Origin: Thiotrichales bacterium
Lineage (GTDB): Bacteria > Pseudomonadota > Gammaproteobacteria > Francisellales > CACEW01
Direction of reading: 5' to 3'
DNA: 64,000 bases
Assembly (NCBI GenBank): GCA_947476405.1
Contig: CANJQG010000001.1
Span: 52,886-116,885 of the forward strand
The position numbers and the translations under genes are program-made. The notes under the pieces were generated by a model. That model did no database searches. It worked only from the letters and a program-made list of their open reading frames with translations, and was not told the DNA's origin. Shown one piece after another: positions 43,454 to 52,691 of the stretch (its first letter is position 1; every line of letters begins with the position of its first letter).

Positions 43454-45421
43454 TTACTCCTTGCCATTCGTGCCGCGCACGACCCGAATAGCGTATGTTA
43501 GATGTTTAATACTCCGCATCATTTTAGCTAAATGCGTACGATCTTGCACTTCGACCACTGCCTCAATATGAACTTTGAGATTGGCTGTTTCGTGCATATT
43601 GAATTCGCGAATATTGCCTCCTAATTCAGAAATTTCGCGCGTGATGCCGGCAATCACACCGACATTATTTTGGGCGATCACCGTAAGGCGAACGGGGAAA
43701 AATCCATGAATTTGAGGTGACCACTGTACTTCGACCCAGGATCCATGGTTTTTTTGCTTAATCAATTCTTCTAAATGATCACAATGACTGACATGAATAT
43801 TGATTTTATGGGCGGCATTATAAAACCCTTTGATACTGTCCCCTGGAATGGGGTAGCAGCAATGTGCAAAGCTCAAATTCATGCCTTTGCTGGAGTGAAT
43901 GATCACCAGCGGCTTTTGCTTTTTAGGGCGTGTTAAGGTTTTTTTTGCTTTAAACGCATTAAATTCTTCTTCCAACTTCAATGCATGACGAATCCCTGCT
44001 TTCGCACGACCTGATACCACTAAACCCAGCCAAGAAGGCTTTGGCAGGATTTTGTCGGAGGTGACGACTTCAATCGATTGCCCATTTAAGAGCGGATAAG
44101 ACAGGGGGACAGTCCGACGATTCACAATGACTTGTTTGCAATGATCACCGACTTCAGTATGCACCGCATAGGCAAAATCAAGCGCGGTGGCTCCGCGTGG
44201 CAGGCTTAAAATTTCGCCTTTTGGCGTAAAAACATAAACTTCATCCGGGAAGAGATCCATTTTAATATCATGAATAAAATCCAGCGAGTCTCCGCTGTGC
44301 CCTTCAATGTCTGCGACATTTTTAAGCCAGGCCGTGGTTTTAGATTGAATACCGCCCTGCGCAGTTTGAACTTTGTAAAGCCAATGGGCCGCAATCCCAT
44401 TTTCTGCAATTTGATGCATCTCCCGTGTTCGAATTTGCATTTCGATTGGGACGCCATAGGGACCAAACAAAAGTGTATGCAAAGACTGATAGCCATTGGT
44501 TTTTGGGATGGCAATATAATCTTTAAACTTTCCAGGAATCGGCTTAAACACACTGTGAATTGCCCCCAAAATATGATAGCAATCAAAGACGGTAGCTGCA
44601 ATAATGCGAAAACCAAAAATATCCATGATTTCTGAAAATGGAACGCCACGATCTCGCATCTTTCGGTAGATACTGGTGAGTGATTTTTCGCGTCCAATGA
44701 TTTGACTGGGGGTAATGCCAAATTTAGCCAAATTTTTAATCAGCGTATTTTCGATTTTTTCCAAAAGATGTTTGCGATGGCCGCGCGCCTGATTGACGTG
44801 TTTTTCTAAAATTTTATACCGCCAAGGGTGCATGGCTTTCAGGCCGTAATCTTCAAGTTGGACTTTAAATTGATTCATCCCCAGGCGATGCGCGATGGGG
44901 ACATAAATTTCCATGGTTTCGAGTGCAATGCGATAACGTTTTTGCGGCGTCAGGCTATCCAGAGTGCTCATATTATGCAGACGATCCGCCATTTTGATCA
45001 AAATGACACGAATATCTTCGGTCATGGCAAGCATCATTTTACGGAAATTTTCTGCTTGTGCTTCGGCTTTGGATTCAAATTTAATTTGGGTGAGCTTGCT
45101 GACGCCATTGACGAGTTCGGCTACTTTCACGCCAAACTCCTGACTCACATTCTCAAAAGTATAGGCGGTATCTTCAATCACATCATGCATCAACGCGGCC
45201 ATAATGGTTTCAGGATCCAAATGCATATCCGCCAATGTGCAAGCGGTGGCTACGGTATGGGTGACATAAGGTTCGCCTGAAGAGCGAAATTGTTCATCAT
45301 GCGCATTGGCTGCGAAAAGAAAAGCCCGCACAATAGAGGCAATTTGCTGTTCTGTCAGGTAGGCTGCGAGCTTTTTTTGAAGCGCATAGAAGCTAAACAC
45401 GGGGGGCTCGTTATTCGTCAT
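43454..45421 (-). CDS. spoT: (p)ppGpp synthetase/hydrolase SpoT with shortened helical domain
   Basis: Stringent-response enzyme of 655 residues. The hydrolase HD domain (about 20-180, with HDVIEDT), synthetase domain (about 200-350, with the SLTSIYRKMRD and FKDYIAIPKTNGYQSLHTL motifs), TGS domain (DLFPDEVYVFTPKGEILSLP) and C-terminal ACT domain are all present, with the zinc-finger-like LSFAHCCYPIPGD. Between TGS and the Cys motif only ~35 residues remain where E. coli SpoT has ~95, so the helical domain is mostly absent. ATG 45421 lies inside the last rpoZ codons (11-base overlap) without its own ribosome-binding site, so translation depends on rpoZ. A longer in-frame start at 45517 overlaps rpoZ extensively and is unlikely. 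Confidence 0.94.
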   Translation of the reverse strand: MTNNEPPVFSFYALQKKLAAYLTEQQIASIVRAFLFAANAHDEQFRSSGEPYVTHTVATACTLADMHLDPETIMAALMHDVIEDTAYTFENVSQEFGVKVAELVNGVSKLTQIKFESKAEAQAENFRKMMLAMTEDIRVILIKMADRLHNMSTLDSLTPQKRYRIALETMEIYVPIAHRLGMNQFKVQLEDYGLKAMHPWRYKILEKHVNQARGHRKHLLEKIENTLIKNLAKFGITPSQIIGREKSLTSIYRKMRDRGVPFSEIMDIFGFRIIAATVFDCYHILGAIHSVFKPIPGKFKDYIAIPKTNGYQSLHTLLFGPYGVPIEMQIRTREMHQIAENGIAAHWLYKVQTAQGGIQSKTTAWLKNVADIEGHSGDSLDFIHDIKMDLFPDEVYVFTPKGEILSLPRGATALDFAYAVHTEVGDHCKQVIVNRRTVPLSYPLLNGQSIEVVTSDKILPKPSWLGLVVSGRAKAGIRHALKLEEEFNAFKAKKTLTRPKKQKPLVIIHSSKGMNLSFAHCCYPIPGDSIKGFYNAAHKINIHVSHCDHLEELIKQKNHGSWVEVQWSPQIHGFFPVRLTVIAQNNVGVIAGITREISELGGNIREFNMHETANLKVHIEAVVEVQDRTHLAKMMRSIKHLTYAIRVVRGTNGKE

Positions 45422-45617
45422 CCTGAAGGATAGAGGTGTCAACCAGGCCTGCTGCGATTTCACGCAAAGCCACGACGGTGACTTTGTCGTTATCCCATTC
45501 AACCATGGGCTCTTCACCAGACGCTAATAATTTACGCGCGCGTTTGCTTGCCGTTAAAATCATATCAAAGCGATTCGGAATTTTTTCCAGACAGTCTTCA
45601 ACCGTTACTCTTGCCAT
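45411..45617 (-). CDS. rpoZ: RNA polymerase omega subunit
   Basis: A 68-residue omega subunit: MARVTVEDCLEKIPNRFDMIL, ASKRARKLLASG and TVVALREIAAGLVD are the standard motifs. It helps assemble RNA polymerase and forms part of a ppGpp site. ATG 45617 has GGAG nine bases upstream. The short C-terminal tail overlaps the start of spoT. gmk, the usual upstream neighbour, is missing here. Confidence 0.95.
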   Translation of the reverse strand: MARVTVEDCLEKIPNRFDMILTASKRARKLLASGEEPMVEWDNDKVTVVALREIAAGLVDTSILQDDE

Positions 45618-45792
45618 TTTTGATTTCTCCAATAAAATTCAGTGCTTGCAATTCTAACACAATGCGGTTGACTATGGAAATGAAATTCCTAAATCAGAAG
45701 ATTTTAAAATTAGATTAGGTGAGAACTGATAGCCCGGGGGTGTTTTTGCGACCAGGCCGTAAATTTACCATGAACGCCCCCCCCTCTCCTCT

Positions 45793-46083
45793 TTACATTA
45801 TTGCACACCCCCGATTTGGCTGCGGCAGTGCTACCGGCAGGAGTGGCGCGAAGACCCCGACGACGGGAAGACCTTGAAGAACGGGAACATCATTAAGCAG
45901 CCCGTGACGGTAAATAATGCGCATCGCCAGAATTATAGAGAAGACTTGTCCAAAAAAAACAAGAGGATCAACCTCCGCAGTGGGGAGGTTCAGAATTTGG
46001 CCCGGGAAAAGTTGCGCTAAGCGCCCTGTCATGAAGGAGGCAATAGCGCTGAATGCAAGAATGGAATCCACTTTATTTAACAT
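45793..46083 (-). CDS. Hypothetical small hydrophobic protein
   Basis: A 96-residue protein, not recognised. Two moderately hydrophobic stretches (about residues 40-55 and 68-86) suggest weak membrane association; the C-terminus is proline-rich. AAGGA lies about ten bases before the ATG, giving modest support. The stretch between it and rpoZ contains a C8 run (45777-45784) and a GGGGG/CCCCC imperfect inverted repeat but no obvious T-tract terminator. It could be a species-specific small protein or a remnant. Confidence 0.5.
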   Translation of the reverse strand: MLNKVDSILAFSAIASFMTGRLAQLFPGQILNLPTAEVDPLVFFGQVFSIILAMRIIYRHGLLNDVPVLQGLPVVGVFAPLLPVALPQPNRGCAIM

Positions 46084-46267
46084 GATGAATGATATCCTTT
46101 TATTTGATTGATTTGCACATGATGATATAAAAATTTTACATTAAAAAAATATAAAATGCAAATAAGTTTGAAAAGGAGAATTTTTTATCACTGTAAAAAA
46201 TGTAGCGGCTGCTACCTTAAAGCTGATGAAGCGCTTTATCGTTAACAAAATAAAATACTGCATGCAA

Positions 46268-47278
46268 TCAACATTCGCGCCCCGTCACCATCAAGATCAC
46301 CAGTTGCTTTAAGGAAAACCAAACATTACCTGCCTTGAGACCTTTGCAGGTCAGGTCGATCTCGGCACACTGCTGTAGGCATTGATAAAGAATGGGTGTG
46401 GAAAGGCGTCGCAGGGCTTGTTCTACTTCGGGTTGACGTTTATCCCAGATACCGAAACTGCGATAGAGCTGCTGCAGGGGCATTTTATTTTTTTGTGCAT
46501 GAATTTGCAGGAGAATTTTGATTTCTCTAGAAAGCGCCCAAAGAATGAGAATGGCTTCTTCTTCATGTTGAAGTTGATTTAAAATGCGGAGACTGCGCTT
46601 GGCATTGCCAAGAAGCACCTGGCTGCTGAGATCAAATAAACCATAATGAGAGTGATCGGAAAGAAGCGGCTCCACATCTGGAATATCAATCACTTTCCCT
46701 TGATTAGTCAAACTCAGTTTGAGAATAATTTGAGCCGCAGCAAGAAGATTCCCCTCACTTTGTTCGATGAATAATTGACGTGCTGCAGGGGTGAGCTTCA
46801 ATTTTTGAGCAGCCAGGCGCTGATCCAACCAGCGCGGGTATTGATTAAGATCGACATCCCAAATCGTGATGACGGCGCCAGCCTGTTCTAAGGCGCCCCA
46901 CCACTTTGCTTTTTGTTGTTGTGCACTGAGCTTGCCCGTGGTGATGATGAGGCAGAGGTCTTGATATTGCTGAATATGAGCAAGATAATCTTGAATCCAA
47001 GCCATTAAATCAGGAGGGATTTTATCACCACACCGCAATTCAACGCGTTTTTTTTCAGAAAAAAGTGAAAAGTTTTGGGTGAGATCATTCAAGGTATTGC
47101 GTTTAAAGCTGCTGTCCACACTGAGGCTGGTTTTTTCCAGAAACCCGTTCTGTTTTGCAGCCTCGTGCAATACATCCAGACTTTCTTGAACCAGCAAAGA
47201 TTCATCACCCTGGATTAAATAAACAGGACAAAGCTTTGTTTGCAAGTGTTTTGAAAGGCCCTCTGCATTCAATTTCAT
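46268..47278 (-). CDS. holA: DNA polymerase III delta subunit HolA
   Basis: Clamp-loader wrench subunit that opens the beta clamp. The 336-residue protein starts MKLNAEGLSKHLQ, followed by VYLIQGDESLLVQESLD, the typical N-terminal nucleotide-fold strand. The region with FIEQSEGNLLAAAQIILKLSL matches the conserved middle of the family. It follows lptE after two bases, the standard leuS-lptE-holA order. nadD, usually next, is missing; a ~180-base gap follows up to the small hypothetical gene. Confidence 0.93.
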   Translation of the reverse strand: MKLNAEGLSKHLQTKLCPVYLIQGDESLLVQESLDVLHEAAKQNGFLEKTSLSVDSSFKRNTLNDLTQNFSLFSEKKRVELRCGDKIPPDLMAWIQDYLAHIQQYQDLCLIITTGKLSAQQQKAKWWGALEQAGAVITIWDVDLNQYPRWLDQRLAAQKLKLTPAARQLFIEQSEGNLLAAAQIILKLSLTNQGKVIDIPDVEPLLSDHSHYGLFDLSSQVLLGNAKRSLRILNQLQHEEEAILILWALSREIKILLQIHAQKNKMPLQQLYRSFGIWDKRQPEVEQALRRLSTPILYQCLQQCAEIDLTCKGLKAGNVWFSLKQLVILMVTGREC

Positions 47279-47280
47279 TG

Positions 47281-47790
47281 TCAGGAACCACTTGTCATGC
47301 GAATTTTGGACAGCTGAAGCATGACTTGATCCGCAAGGCTTTGATCCATCTGGCTTGTTAATTGATTGACCGTGCTCGCACCGCTTAAAACCTGCGTCGC
47401 ATTGCTCATAAAGTTTTGGCTTTGTTGCAACGCGCGCGGGGGAATGAGCACTTTTCCATCCGCCGCTATAACACTGAAATTCACGGTGAGGGAGGCCACA
47501 TAGGCCCCAGAAATATTCATCCCCCCACCTGCCATCATCGTGCTTCCGCTTTGAATATTCAGGATATTAAGCGTCGCAGTCGCCTGCTTTGGCTTTGAAA
47601 CCACATTGACATTATTGGCAACCAGGGTGCGAATCAAGGTTTGCGTAAAGGGATCATTCGGCGTAGAGGCGTTGATATACACCGCATCTAGTTGTGGTGA
47701 AAAAATTTGGGGGGTTCGCAATTGAAACCCGCAGGCGCTGAGTATTGCAATCAGGATGAATATGAAAATAGATTTAAAAAAAAGGTTCAT
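47281..47790 (-). CDS. lptE: LPS-assembly lipoprotein LptE
   Basis: Outer-membrane lipoprotein that plugs the LptD barrel during lipopolysaccharide export. The 169-residue protein has a lipoprotein signal peptide ending LSACGFQLR (the GF-x-L-R after the lipid Cys is an LptE hallmark), then VYINASTPNDPFTQTLIRTL and a beta-rich domain. ATG 47790 is chosen because GAGGAG lies seven bases upstream; an in-frame ATG at 47802 would precede that site. It overlaps neither neighbour with this start and lies between leuS and holA. Confidence 0.92.
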   Translation of the reverse strand: MNLFFKSIFIFILIAILSACGFQLRTPQIFSPQLDAVYINASTPNDPFTQTLIRTLVANNVNVVSKPKQATATLNILNIQSGSTMMAGGGMNISGAYVASLTVNFSVIAADGKVLIPPRALQQSQNFMSNATQVLSGASTVNQLTSQMDQSLADQVMLQLSKIRMTSGS

Positions 47791-47798
47791 GTGACTCC

Positions 47799-50072
47799 TC
47801 ATTCAATCACAATACTTGCCAACTTATTTGGCACATAAATAAATTTTTTAATCGTCGTTGATTCAAGTTGTTTTTGGATGTGAGGTTCAGCCAATACTTT
47901 AGCATAAACCTCTGCTTCCGTCAGGGCTGGGGTGATGGCAATTCGTCCCCTGATCTTGCCATTGATTTGAATGACAACGGTGATTTCATCACGGATGAGC
48001 GCCGCTTCATCCGCTTCTGGCCAGGGCGCATAGGCAATATCTTCTCCCAGCCCCAGATGACGCCAGAGCGCATGGGCGGTGTGGGGAATAATAGGATTGA
48101 GAATGCGCAGCAGAATCGAAATACCCTCTGTGCGAAGCAATGCATTTTCAGGCGCATCAGAAAGGTCTTGTAATAAATTCAAGATCTTCATCCCAGCAGA
48201 AACCACCGTATTGAATTGTTGACGGTTCATATCAAGATTGACGCGCTGGAGAATGGTATGAAGCTCCGTACGCTGCGCTGATTTTTGAGGGGTTTCATGA
48301 TTAAGCATTTTCAGACTTATCGCATAATTCCAGAGTTTTCTAATAAAACGATGCGAGCCATCGACGCCAGAATCAGACCATTCCAGAGATTGCTCCGGAG
48401 GCGCCGCAAACATGACAAAGAGACGAACCGTATCCGCACCATATTGATCAATCAGCGTTTGCGGATCAACTGTATTGCCCTTTGATTTGGACATTTTACT
48501 GCCGCCTTTTAAAACCATGCCTTGAGTCAAGAGGCGCTTAAAGGGTTCATCCGACTTTAAATAGCCCGCGTCACGAAGCAGTTTATGAAAAAATCGCGCA
48601 TACAGCAAATGTAAAATTGCATGCTCAATGCCCCCAATGTATTGATCAACAGGAAGCCAATAATTCGCGCGCTCATCCAAAATTTTATCCGCATCGACAC
48701 AGGCAAAACGGGCGTAATACCAGGAGGATTCCATGAAGGTATCAAAGGTATCTTTTTCACGATGCGTGAAGCGGGGATCCGTTTGCAAAGGCGATTTGGA
48801 GCCATCCATGATGACCTCTTCAGGTAAAATAACCGGCAAATTTTCAATGTCTTCAGGGATACTTTCACCTTGATCATTGATGTTCATGGGGATCGGCGCG
48901 CCCCAATACCGTTGACGAGAAACCCCCCAATCACGCAAACGATAATTGATTTTTCGCTGAGCGATGCCTTGTTGAATGAGCTGATCTAAGCCTTTAAACT
49001 CAGGGGCCTCTTCAATAATCGGAAGATTAAACTTCACCGCAAACTCATGATCGCGCTCATCCTGTGCGGGGACGGCCATAATCGCGCCAGTGCCATATTC
49101 CATGAGGACGAAATTGGCAACCCAGATTGGCAAGGCTTCGCCTGTAATGGGGTGAGGAACCGTTTGATTTAAAAACAGCCCCTTTTTTTCCTGCGTCGCA
49201 AAATCAGCTTCTTTGGTGGATTGTTTTTTACATTCAGCTACAAATGTGGCGACTTGAGGATCCGTGAGCGCCGCTTTTTGAGCAAGGGGATGATCTGGGC
49301 TCAATGCTAGATAGGTCACGCCGAGCAAGGTATCTGGACGAGTGGTGAAGATTTTAATTTCTGGCGAAAAATCAATTTCAGCGCCTTCAGATTTTCCGAT
49401 CCAATTGCGCTGCATGGTTTTGACCAATTCAGGCCATCCATCTAATTGGTTGAGGTCTTGCAGGAGTTCTTCTGCATAGGCAGTGATTTTTAGAAACCAC
49501 TGAGAAATCATTTTTTTCTCGACCAAGGCATCAGAGCGCCAGCCCCGACCATTAATGACTTGTTCATTGGCGAGCACGGTTTGATCAACCGGATCCCAAT
49601 TGACCAGGGATTCTTTTTTGTAAGCCAGGCCTTTTTGATAAAGCTCAATAAAAAATGCCTGTTCAAAGCGATAATATTCTGGTTTACAGGTAATAATTTC
49701 GCGGTCCCAGTCAATCCCGAATCCGAGTGCATTAAGTTGCACTTTCATTTCCGCAATATTGGCATAAGTCCATTTTGCAGGCGCCGTTTTATGTTTAATC
49801 GCTGCATTTTCTGCCGGCAAACCAAATGCATCCCACGCCATGGGTTGCATGACATTTTTGCCCCGCATTCGCTCAAATCGTGAAAGCACATCCCCAATCG
49901 TATAGTTGCGTACATGCCCAATGTGCAAGCGCCCACTGGGATACGGCATCATCGAAAGGCAAAAAAACTTGGGCTTTGAAAAATCATCCACGGCTTTAAA
50001 AGTTTGATGTTTATTCCAAAAAGCCTGTGCTTCAGCTTCAATGATTTTCGGGTCAAATGGAGGGGCTATCAT
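47799..50072 (-). CDS. leuS: Leucyl-tRNA synthetase lacking the leucine-specific insert
   Basis: Charges tRNA-Leu. The class I signature HIGH is at residues 50-53 and KMSKS in GGSKMSKSKGN near residue 530. The CP1 editing domain is present (FTTRPDTLLGVTYLAL; the conserved HDERD segment reads QDERD). The C-terminal tRNA-binding domain ends as expected. The protein is 757 residues versus 860 in E. coli. The leucine-specific domain between LTQGMVL and KMSKS is absent, and the last part of CP1 before NYRLRDWGVSRQRYWG is shortened. It lies three bases behind rsfS and just ahead of lptE. Confidence 0.96.
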   Translation of the reverse strand: MIAPPFDPKIIEAEAQAFWNKHQTFKAVDDFSKPKFFCLSMMPYPSGRLHIGHVRNYTIGDVLSRFERMRGKNVMQPMAWDAFGLPAENAAIKHKTAPAKWTYANIAEMKVQLNALGFGIDWDREIITCKPEYYRFEQAFFIELYQKGLAYKKESLVNWDPVDQTVLANEQVINGRGWRSDALVEKKMISQWFLKITAYAEELLQDLNQLDGWPELVKTMQRNWIGKSEGAEIDFSPEIKIFTTRPDTLLGVTYLALSPDHPLAQKAALTDPQVATFVAECKKQSTKEADFATQEKKGLFLNQTVPHPITGEALPIWVANFVLMEYGTGAIMAVPAQDERDHEFAVKFNLPIIEEAPEFKGLDQLIQQGIAQRKINYRLRDWGVSRQRYWGAPIPMNINDQGESIPEDIENLPVILPEEVIMDGSKSPLQTDPRFTHREKDTFDTFMESSWYYARFACVDADKILDERANYWLPVDQYIGGIEHAILHLLYARFFHKLLRDAGYLKSDEPFKRLLTQGMVLKGGSKMSKSKGNTVDPQTLIDQYGADTVRLFVMFAAPPEQSLEWSDSGVDGSHRFIRKLWNYAISLKMLNHETPQKSAQRTELHTILQRVNLDMNRQQFNTVVSAGMKILNLLQDLSDAPENALLRTEGISILLRILNPIIPHTAHALWRHLGLGEDIAYAPWPEADEAALIRDEITVVIQINGKIRGRIAITPALTEAEVYAKVLAEPHIQKQLESTTIKKFIYVPNKLASIVIE

Positions 50073-50075
50073 CGA

Positions 50076-50426
50076 TCAGATTCCTTCTTTTGTCTCATCC
50101 CCAGGTTTTAAATTCCAAAGCCGCTCTAATTCATAATAGCTGCGGGTTTCAGGCTGCATAAGATGAACGATTACACTGCCTAAATCAACAAGAACCCACT
50201 CATTGCTTTCCGTGCCTTCCATGCCCAAAATTTCGACGCCGTCTTTTTTGGCTTCATCATGAACATAATTAGCCAGGGCTTTGATTTGCGGGCCAGAATT
50301 TCCGCTCGCGATAATCATATAATCCGTTACACTGGTCATGTCACGAACGTGCAAAGTCACGATATCCTCTGCTTTTTTATCATCCAATAGGGCGACGATT
50401 TTATCTACGAATAATTTTGTTTTCAT
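50076..50426 (-). CDS. rsfS: Ribosome silencing factor RsfS
   Basis: A 116-residue RsfS/Iojap protein that binds uL14 on the 50S subunit and blocks subunit joining during starvation. Family segments are KAEDIVTLHVRDMTSVTDYMIIASG, AKKDGVEILGMEG and NEWVLVDLGSVIVHLM. It overlaps the rdgC stop by four bases and precedes leuS, while in many relatives it sits beside nadD and rlmH. Confidence 0.95.
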   Translation of the reverse strand: MKTKLFVDKIVALLDDKKAEDIVTLHVRDMTSVTDYMIIASGNSGPQIKALANYVHDEAKKDGVEILGMEGTESNEWVLVDLGSVIVHLMQPETRSYYELERLWNLKPGDETKEGI

Positions 50427-51319
50427 GCTTTTGCTCCAAAGGCTTCAAATAAGCCGCGAATGAGATTCCGGAGGGTTCCGGCCATAATGGTAAAATCGGC
50501 ATCAAAACGAGCCGCTGAAGATTCAGCCGCTACATCACGGGATTGATCTTGAACCAACTCTAGGTATTTCAATGATTTCACTGAAAAGTCTTCTTTCATA
50601 CTAAAACTCACTTGCTCCGACCAGCTGAGACTTAACTCTGCGACCATTCGGCCTTCGTGAATTAAATTTTGAATATCTTCTGCAAAGAGGTTTTGACGCT
50701 GACAACGAATGCTTCCTTTATCTTTAGGATCACTCAAAATACACTGATCATTTACTGTAAACTCAGCAGGATACTCGTTTGTTTTTAGCCAATGTGTCAG
50801 CAATGTTGTCACACTTTGCACTTTAGGAACTTCGATTTTTAAACTACCCAAAACACCCCGCAAAGCGACCGAGAATTCCTCTGCTTTTGCATGATTGGAG
50901 GCATTCACGACCAAATAACCATCGATCGTATCGATATAGGCATAGGTCTTACTGATTTTTGAAAAAGCACGCATCACCAATTGATGCATGATGTCTTCTT
51001 TCAGATTTTCTTTTTCGCGCTTGCGCACTTTACGGCCCTGCGCCATCTCAATTTCAGCTACTTTTTCATCCAGCATTTGTTTGACGACTGTTGCGGGTAC
51101 AATTTTATCTTCCCGCTGCAGGCAGAAAAGTAAAAAGCCATTTCCAGCATAAACAAGCGTCCCTTCTTTATCACCATTAGGCGGCACAAATCCTTGCGTA
51201 GACATATCGACGCTGCGACAGGGCAAAAAACGATGCGCGTCAAATTGTGTTGCCAAATTTTCGGCACTTTCTGTAAAAGACTCCATAAACTTAAATATTT
51301 GCAAATTCTTAAACCACAT
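50423..51319 (-). CDS. rdgC: Recombination-associated protein RdgC
   Basis: A 298-residue ring-forming DNA-binding protein that restrains RecA. It starts MWFKNLQIFKF, as in RdgC of other gammaproteobacteria, and includes GFVPPNGDKEG, FCLQREDKIVPATVVKQML and the REKENLKEDI basic helix. Of two adjacent ATGs, 51319 has AGGG at better distance. It lies eleven bases behind glmM and overlaps rsfS by four bases. Confidence 0.94.
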   Translation of the reverse strand: MWFKNLQIFKFMESFTESAENLATQFDAHRFLPCRSVDMSTQGFVPPNGDKEGTLVYAGNGFLLFCLQREDKIVPATVVKQMLDEKVAEIEMAQGRKVRKREKENLKEDIMHQLVMRAFSKISKTYAYIDTIDGYLVVNASNHAKAEEFSVALRGVLGSLKIEVPKVQSVTTLLTHWLKTNEYPAEFTVNDQCILSDPKDKGSIRCQRQNLFAEDIQNLIHEGRMVAELSLSWSEQVSFSMKEDFSVKSLKYLELVQDQSRDVAAESSAARFDADFTIMAGTLRNLIRGLFEAFGAKA

Positions 51320-51329
51320 CATTTTCCCT

Positions 51330-52676
51330 TTATTTTTTAACTATGTTGCGAACAAACTCAGCCAAATCATTCGCAAACTGTGCGACTTCTTTGACATTTT
51401 CACCTTCTACCATCACCCGCACTAAAGGCTCTGTTCCTGATGGTCGTACCAGAACACGCCCCCGCTCCTCTAATTCAGCCTCTATTCTTTTGACCTCTGT
51501 ATCAATCTGAGCCTGTTGTGCCTCACTCCATTTTGCTGGCAAAGCAATATTAATCATGGTTTGAGGATACAAAGTCAAGTCTGAAAGCAATTCAGGCAGT
51601 TTTTTTCCAGTCTCCTGCATAATCATCAAAACCTGCAAGGCTGCAACAATCCCGTCTCCCGTGGTCGTCGAATTCAGCCAGATAATATGGCCTGAGGATT
51701 CTCCACCCAACTGCCAGTTTTTTTCACGTAACATTTCCATGACATGGCGATCTCCGACTTTGGAGCGCGCAAAGGCAATCCCTGCTTTTTTCAAGGCAAT
51801 CTCAAGACCTAAATTACTCATTAAGGTTCCAACTACTCCCCCGCCATTCAACAAGCCTTTATCACGCCCCATCATCGCTAACAAATATAAAACCTGATCC
51901 CCATCAATGATATGACCCAGGTGATCCACCATCACAATACGATCACCATCTCCATCCAAGGCGACGCCAATGTCTGCCTTAAAACCCAAAACAGCATCAC
52001 GTAAGCTTTCTGGATGTGTTGAACCACAATCCAAATTGATATTTAATCCATCTGGACGACTATGAATGGCAATGACTTCCGCACCCAGCTCACGAAACAC
52101 ATCAGGCGCAATGTGATAGGTCGCACCATTCGCGCAATCAATCACAATTTTCAGATGACTTAAGCGCTGAAAAGAAGGCAAACTGGCTTTGCAAAATTCA
52201 ATATACCGTCCTGCCCCATCATCTAAGCGCTTCACTTTTCCAATTAAATGCGGCGCAACAACCTCCATTTCGCGATCAAGATATTGTTCGATCGCCATCT
52301 CGGTTTGATCATCTAATTTTGCACCATGGCGGGAAAAAAACTTAATTCCATTGTCATGATGCGGATTATGTGAAGCACTAATCACAACCCCTAATTCTGC
52401 CATGAAAGTACGCGTTAGATAAGCAACACCTGGCGTTGGCATCGGGCCAAGCAAATAAACATCCATTCCTGCCGCGGTCAAACCCGCCTCCAAAGCAGAC
52501 TCAAACATATAGCCAGAACGACGCGTATCTTTTCCAATAAGCACTTTTGCGCCTGGTCGTGCCAAAGCCTTGCCGACTGCCCAACCTAATTTCAATACAA
52601 AGTCAGGTGTAATCGGATACTGCCCTACCAGACCCCGAATTCCATCCGTGCCAAAATATTGACGTTTTTTAGGCAT
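51330..52676 (-). CDS. glmM: Phosphoglucosamine mutase GlmM
   Basis: Converts glucosamine-6-phosphate to glucosamine-1-phosphate for peptidoglycan and LPS. The 448-residue protein has YFGTDGIRG at the N-terminus, the active phosphoserine loop VISASHNPHHDNG (about residues 98-110), the metal-binding DGDGDR, the sugar loop GGESSGH, and the phosphate-binding RPSGTEPLVRVMVEG. All catalytic motifs are intact. folP and ftsH, frequent neighbours, are missing; it is in a minus-strand run with the methyltransferase upstream and rdgC downstream. Confidence 0.97.
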   Translation of the reverse strand: MPKKRQYFGTDGIRGLVGQYPITPDFVLKLGWAVGKALARPGAKVLIGKDTRRSGYMFESALEAGLTAAGMDVYLLGPMPTPGVAYLTRTFMAELGVVISASHNPHHDNGIKFFSRHGAKLDDQTEMAIEQYLDREMEVVAPHLIGKVKRLDDGAGRYIEFCKASLPSFQRLSHLKIVIDCANGATYHIAPDVFRELGAEVIAIHSRPDGLNINLDCGSTHPESLRDAVLGFKADIGVALDGDGDRIVMVDHLGHIIDGDQVLYLLAMMGRDKGLLNGGGVVGTLMSNLGLEIALKKAGIAFARSKVGDRHVMEMLREKNWQLGGESSGHIIWLNSTTTGDGIVAALQVLMIMQETGKKLPELLSDLTLYPQTMINIALPAKWSEAQQAQIDTEVKRIEAELEERGRVLVRPSGTEPLVRVMVEGENVKEVAQFANDLAEFVRNIVKK

Positions 52677-52691
52677 GACTTATCCTTGCGC

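Noticed and set aside
44206..44721. 171-residue frame inside spoT
   Set aside because: Shadow of the spoT coding sequence in another frame, with no independent start signals.
46187..46315. Frame starting ATC behind AAGGAG (46174-46179), overlapping the end of holA
   Set aside because: The start codon would be ATC, which is very rare, and the product (~42 residues) shows no recognisable motif; later ATGs lack a ribosome-binding site.
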